A stretch of DNA of 64,000 nucleotides. Source: Sinotaia quadrata. Taxonomy: Eukaryota > Mollusca > Gastropoda > Architaenioglossa > Viviparidae. Under the pieces are notes generated by a model. It did not search any database. It worked only from the letters and a program-made list of their open reading frames with translations, and had not been told where the DNA came from. Numbering within the stretch: position 1 is the stretch's first letter; each line of letters begins with the position of its first letter. The position numbers were made by a program, and so were the translations under genes. This document shows positions 61,239 through 64,000 of this stretch, piece after piece. Where the stretch lies: NCBI GenBank assembly GCA_028829895.1, contig CM054177.1, positions 77,815,163 to 77,879,162 of the forward strand. The letters run 5' to 3'.

Positions 61239-61691
61239 GTTGCAGGTTTTCAATGCTGAGATCTTTTAGTTCCTTATTTTATTCGTGGTATACCATTGCT
61301 GATTATTTGGTTGTCGCTGAGATCAAGCTCTGCCGATTTTCAGCAGGTGTCAAGCACACTTCCTGTCCCACTCCTGCTGTTCAGTGGCAATAGTTTTAAT
61401 GTATTCAGCAGTCAAAAAAATAATTAAATAATATCAAATAAATACAAAATATGTTTTATAATTTTAAAAAAATAATACAATTTTAAAATTTAAAATTAAT
61501 TTACAAATTAAAACTAGAAGAAATAAGTAAATAAATAAATGGCATTTTCCTAAACAGATTTTGTTAGTCAGACTTAACTATTAATTGATGTCTTGGTTCG
61601 GTAATTTATTTTTAGTCTTTATTCCATTTTTATATTTTGAATATTATTAATTGTATATGTGTGTTGGGCTTTATTATACTTCCTTTTTAAT
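61236..61691. other. Non-coding AT-rich DNA
   Basis: No feature recognised. Confidence 0.5.
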
Positions 61692-62445
61692 GTAGTGGTC
61701 GCAGAATGGCAAAGTGGAAAAGAATGGAACAGATTAGAGAAAGAAATATAGCGTATGAGGATGTAGTGGTCACAGAATGGCAAGGTGGAAAAAGAATGGA
61801 ACAGGTTAGAGAAAGAAGTGTAGCGTATGAGAATTGGTGGGAAGGAAGTAGGTTAGGGGAAATTGGGGTGTGCTGGGGTGGGTGTTCGGTGATGGTGGGG
61901 ACAGTGTGAGTTACGAAATAGTGAGTTGGAGCATTTGGGGGGAAAAAAAAGCAAAGTTGACAAGGGGGTGGAGGAAGGCCATAATACAAAATGGGAAATA
62001 AGCAAAAGAGGGTGCGAGGTGTGGAAAAGATTAGGTTAGAGGTGGCGGAAGATAGTGTATGGGGCATGGGAATTGGGTAAACTGCAAGAATTGGCAATAG
62101 AAGATAAACCAGTTGGAAGTTTAAAAAAAGGTAGGCAAAGACACACAGGAGACTACAAGTGAATAAATAAAGTGAAAGAAAGTAAGAAGGAGGAGAGGAA
62201 AAGAGAGTGTGCATTTGGGTGTGTATGTGTGATTAAGAAGGAGAATAGGAAGAGAGTTTGAGTGAGTGAAGGGAGTAAGAAGGAGAAGAGAAAAGAAAGA
62301 GAAGAAAAGAAATGATGTGTGGGAGTGTGTGGTAATGGGAAGAAAGTCAAGAATTGTGGGAAAGGAGTGAGGAAACAGTGCTCAGAAGTGCTAGGGAAGT
62401 GTGGAAGGAATGGAAAGAAGAGATTTAAAAATGGTATCAAAGTTT
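61692..62445. repeat. 71-bp tandem duplication leading into a ~600-bp purine-rich tract
   Basis: GTAGTGGTCGCAGAATGGCA (61692) recurs at 61763 as GTAGTGGTCACAGAATGGCA, and both are followed by GAATGGAACAG. To about 62445 the + strand is strikingly G/A-rich (AGAAGGAGAAGAG-like) with loose repetition. The 175-codon minus-strand frame (61687-62214) reflects the pyrimidine-rich complement (Phe/Leu/Pro/Ser) and is not recognised as a protein. Confidence 0.7.
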
Positions 62446-63184
62446 TATGGTTACTAAGTAGCTCTCTCAGTCAACATTCCAGTGAGCCATTCTTATGTAC
62501 AGTTGCTTAGACCGGTAGTTAGTGGGGGCATTTAGGGGTTAGTGCTAAGAACAGACGATTTGAAACGGAACCACTTGGCTGCGTTTGAGTTGAGAGGAAT
62601 AAAATAGATGTCACACGTTTTCCTCAATCTCTCTTTCCATTCTCTTTCTGTCAGCGGAATGAAAATAAAAAAACGACAGTATTGGTTCTTTTATTTAGAA
62701 AAAAAACTAGTTATAATAGCACTGGCTATCTTATTATCTTATCTATCTTACTTACTATCCCAGTGCCCAAAAGGTGGCTGGCCCTTGTGTGAGTTTAATC
62801 TTACAGCTCCGATTTGGCGAAGGTAGAGGATAGACACGGAGTAAAAGAAATTAACAGTTAAGAGGGAAATAAGAGAAATAACGAGAGAGGAATATATGTG
62901 GTGGTGTGGGCGAGAGAAGAAACAAGCTCCTAAGAATATTTAAATTATTAGTGATAGTATATATTTCTCATCCAACAAAACTGAACTTGTTTTTGGCAGC
63001 AGTGCAACTCATCCTGGATTTGTGGTGTACTGAGGACTGGAGTTCGATTATTTATGGCTTTTTAACTGTATATCAAATTTGTACCGAGGACTAAATTTTT
63101 TATTGGTACTGTGGCCTTACAGGCTTACATGTTGATAAGGGGTTTAGTTATTGATGGGGCCTTCTCAGCATTTAGCCACTGTGA
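62446..63184. other. Non-coding DNA
   Basis: No feature recognised. Confidence 0.45.
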
Positions 63185-63366
63185 GTGCTGAGGTTTACCA
63201 GACTTTTGTTTCATTACATACTTTTAAGCTAATTAGTTTTACTAGAGTGCTGAGGTTTACCAGACTTTTGTTTCATTACATACTTTTAAGCTAATTAGTT
63301 TACTAGAGTGCTGAGGTTTACCAGACTTTTGTTTCATTGCATACTTTTAAGCTAATTAGTTTTACC
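63185..63366. repeat. 62-bp minisatellite, 3 near-identical copies
   Basis: GTGCTGAGGTTTACCAGACT starts at 63185, 63247 and 63308. Copies differ by a T indel and one substitution, so the array is young. Confidence 0.93.
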
Positions 63367-63696
63367 TTTCCCTGGGTCCATGGCTTTGGGTAAGGAGAGG
63401 GTGGCCTCATACTAAACGGTTTTCCTCTCCATTGTGTTTACCTAGCCCACAACTGTCACTTTGGTTACAATAAATATAGTAATAACAGTATTATTTTAAT
63501 GCTAGTATGAATAAATTGCTCTACCATTTATAAAATATACATATTGTATACATGAGGATTCTTGCCAAGAATGGGATTTAGGAAGTTAACTGCAGGTAGA
63601 TTATACTTTATTCAGTTTTCATTTTGGATTTGAGTAGAGTTACTGTTCACCCAATAAAATAATGTAGGAATCATTTAGGAGGAGGAGATATACAAT

Positions 63697-63731
<35 letters not shown>

Positions 63732-64000
63732 CCTCTCTCTCTCTCTCACATATACACACACATACACATTCTATTATATATATAAGTACATCGTTTACGT
63801 CAATGGAACATAATTTTCTCTTGCTTCAAAGTTCCAAGATTTACGGTCGAAAACTGTTTTCCACTAGGATGTTGTTATGAGAGAAAAAGAGTGTGTGTAT
63901 TGGAATAGAAAAATAAGATGTGTTTATAATGTGGGTGAACTATGGTAGATGATTGATTAGACCTTTACCGGAAGGAGATTCGGTGAATGTCTGGAAAAAT
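63367..64000. other. Non-coding DNA with (CT)n at 63699-63747
   Basis: A CT microsatellite with CCT interruptions passes into a short CA/TA tract. No gene recognised to the end of the window. Confidence 0.55.

Noticed and set aside
61687..62214. 175-codon minus-strand frame rich in Phe, Leu, Pro and Ser
   Set aside because: It follows from the pyrimidine-rich complement of a purine tract. There is no domain or signal, and the composition is that of the DNA bias.

Overview
This is a eukaryotic, almost certainly animal, nuclear DNA window that is AT-rich by eye and nearly all non-coding. The only gene piece I can support is one exon on the + strand (34147-34673). It encodes the N-terminal part of an FNDC3 (fibronectin type III domain-containing protein 3A/3B) homologue. 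It has a clean acceptor, a near-ideal Kozak start and a phase-1 donor just after the conserved V-N-P-G-E-x-F block. FNDC3 is an animal gene family. The intron style, the low GC and the many decaying minisatellites would fit a mollusc or another lophotrochozoan, but the sequence does not prove this. No bacterial-type operon, rRNA, CRISPR array or complete transposase gene was seen.

Layout. 1-34 kb is non-coding (intron, 5' flank or intergenic). It is AT-rich and plain to about 6.8 kb, then crowded with unrelated tandem repeats of 24-110 bp units (7.3-7.8, 9.0-9.8, 10.3-10.9, 12.2-14.6, 16.7-17.8, 18.9-19.1, 21.4-21.7, 24.3-25.2, 26.2-27.3, 28.1-28.7 and 32.5-33.3 kb). The FNDC3 exon lies at 34.15-34.67 kb. 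The intron after it begins with decayed repeats that resemble the end of the exon itself. From 35 to 64 kb the pattern is the same: minisatellites, microsatellites and stretches with no recognised feature. I did not find the next FNDC3 exon.

Dispersed elements. (1) A three-copy interspersed repeat, apparently undescribed as far as I can tell: copy A 21690-23308 (minus), copy B 38640-39672 (plus), copy C 42987-43745 (minus). The copies align over hundreds of bases and contain splice-site-like junctions and short open stretches, but shared in-frame stops argue against a working gene. (2) A 214-bp mariner/Tc1-type miniature element at 53919-54132. It has 31-bp terminal inverted repeats with one mismatch, TA at both ends, and what looks like the last codons of its parent transposase. 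(3) A 30-bp near-perfect hairpin at 25465-25549 and a smaller palindrome at 6801-6845.

Most long open frames here are artefacts of tandem repeats whose unit length is a multiple of three (26.2, 39.7 and 53.1 kb) or of (CA)n and (ATCT)n runs. All identifications are by eye. Percent identities, copy numbers and family names were not computed.
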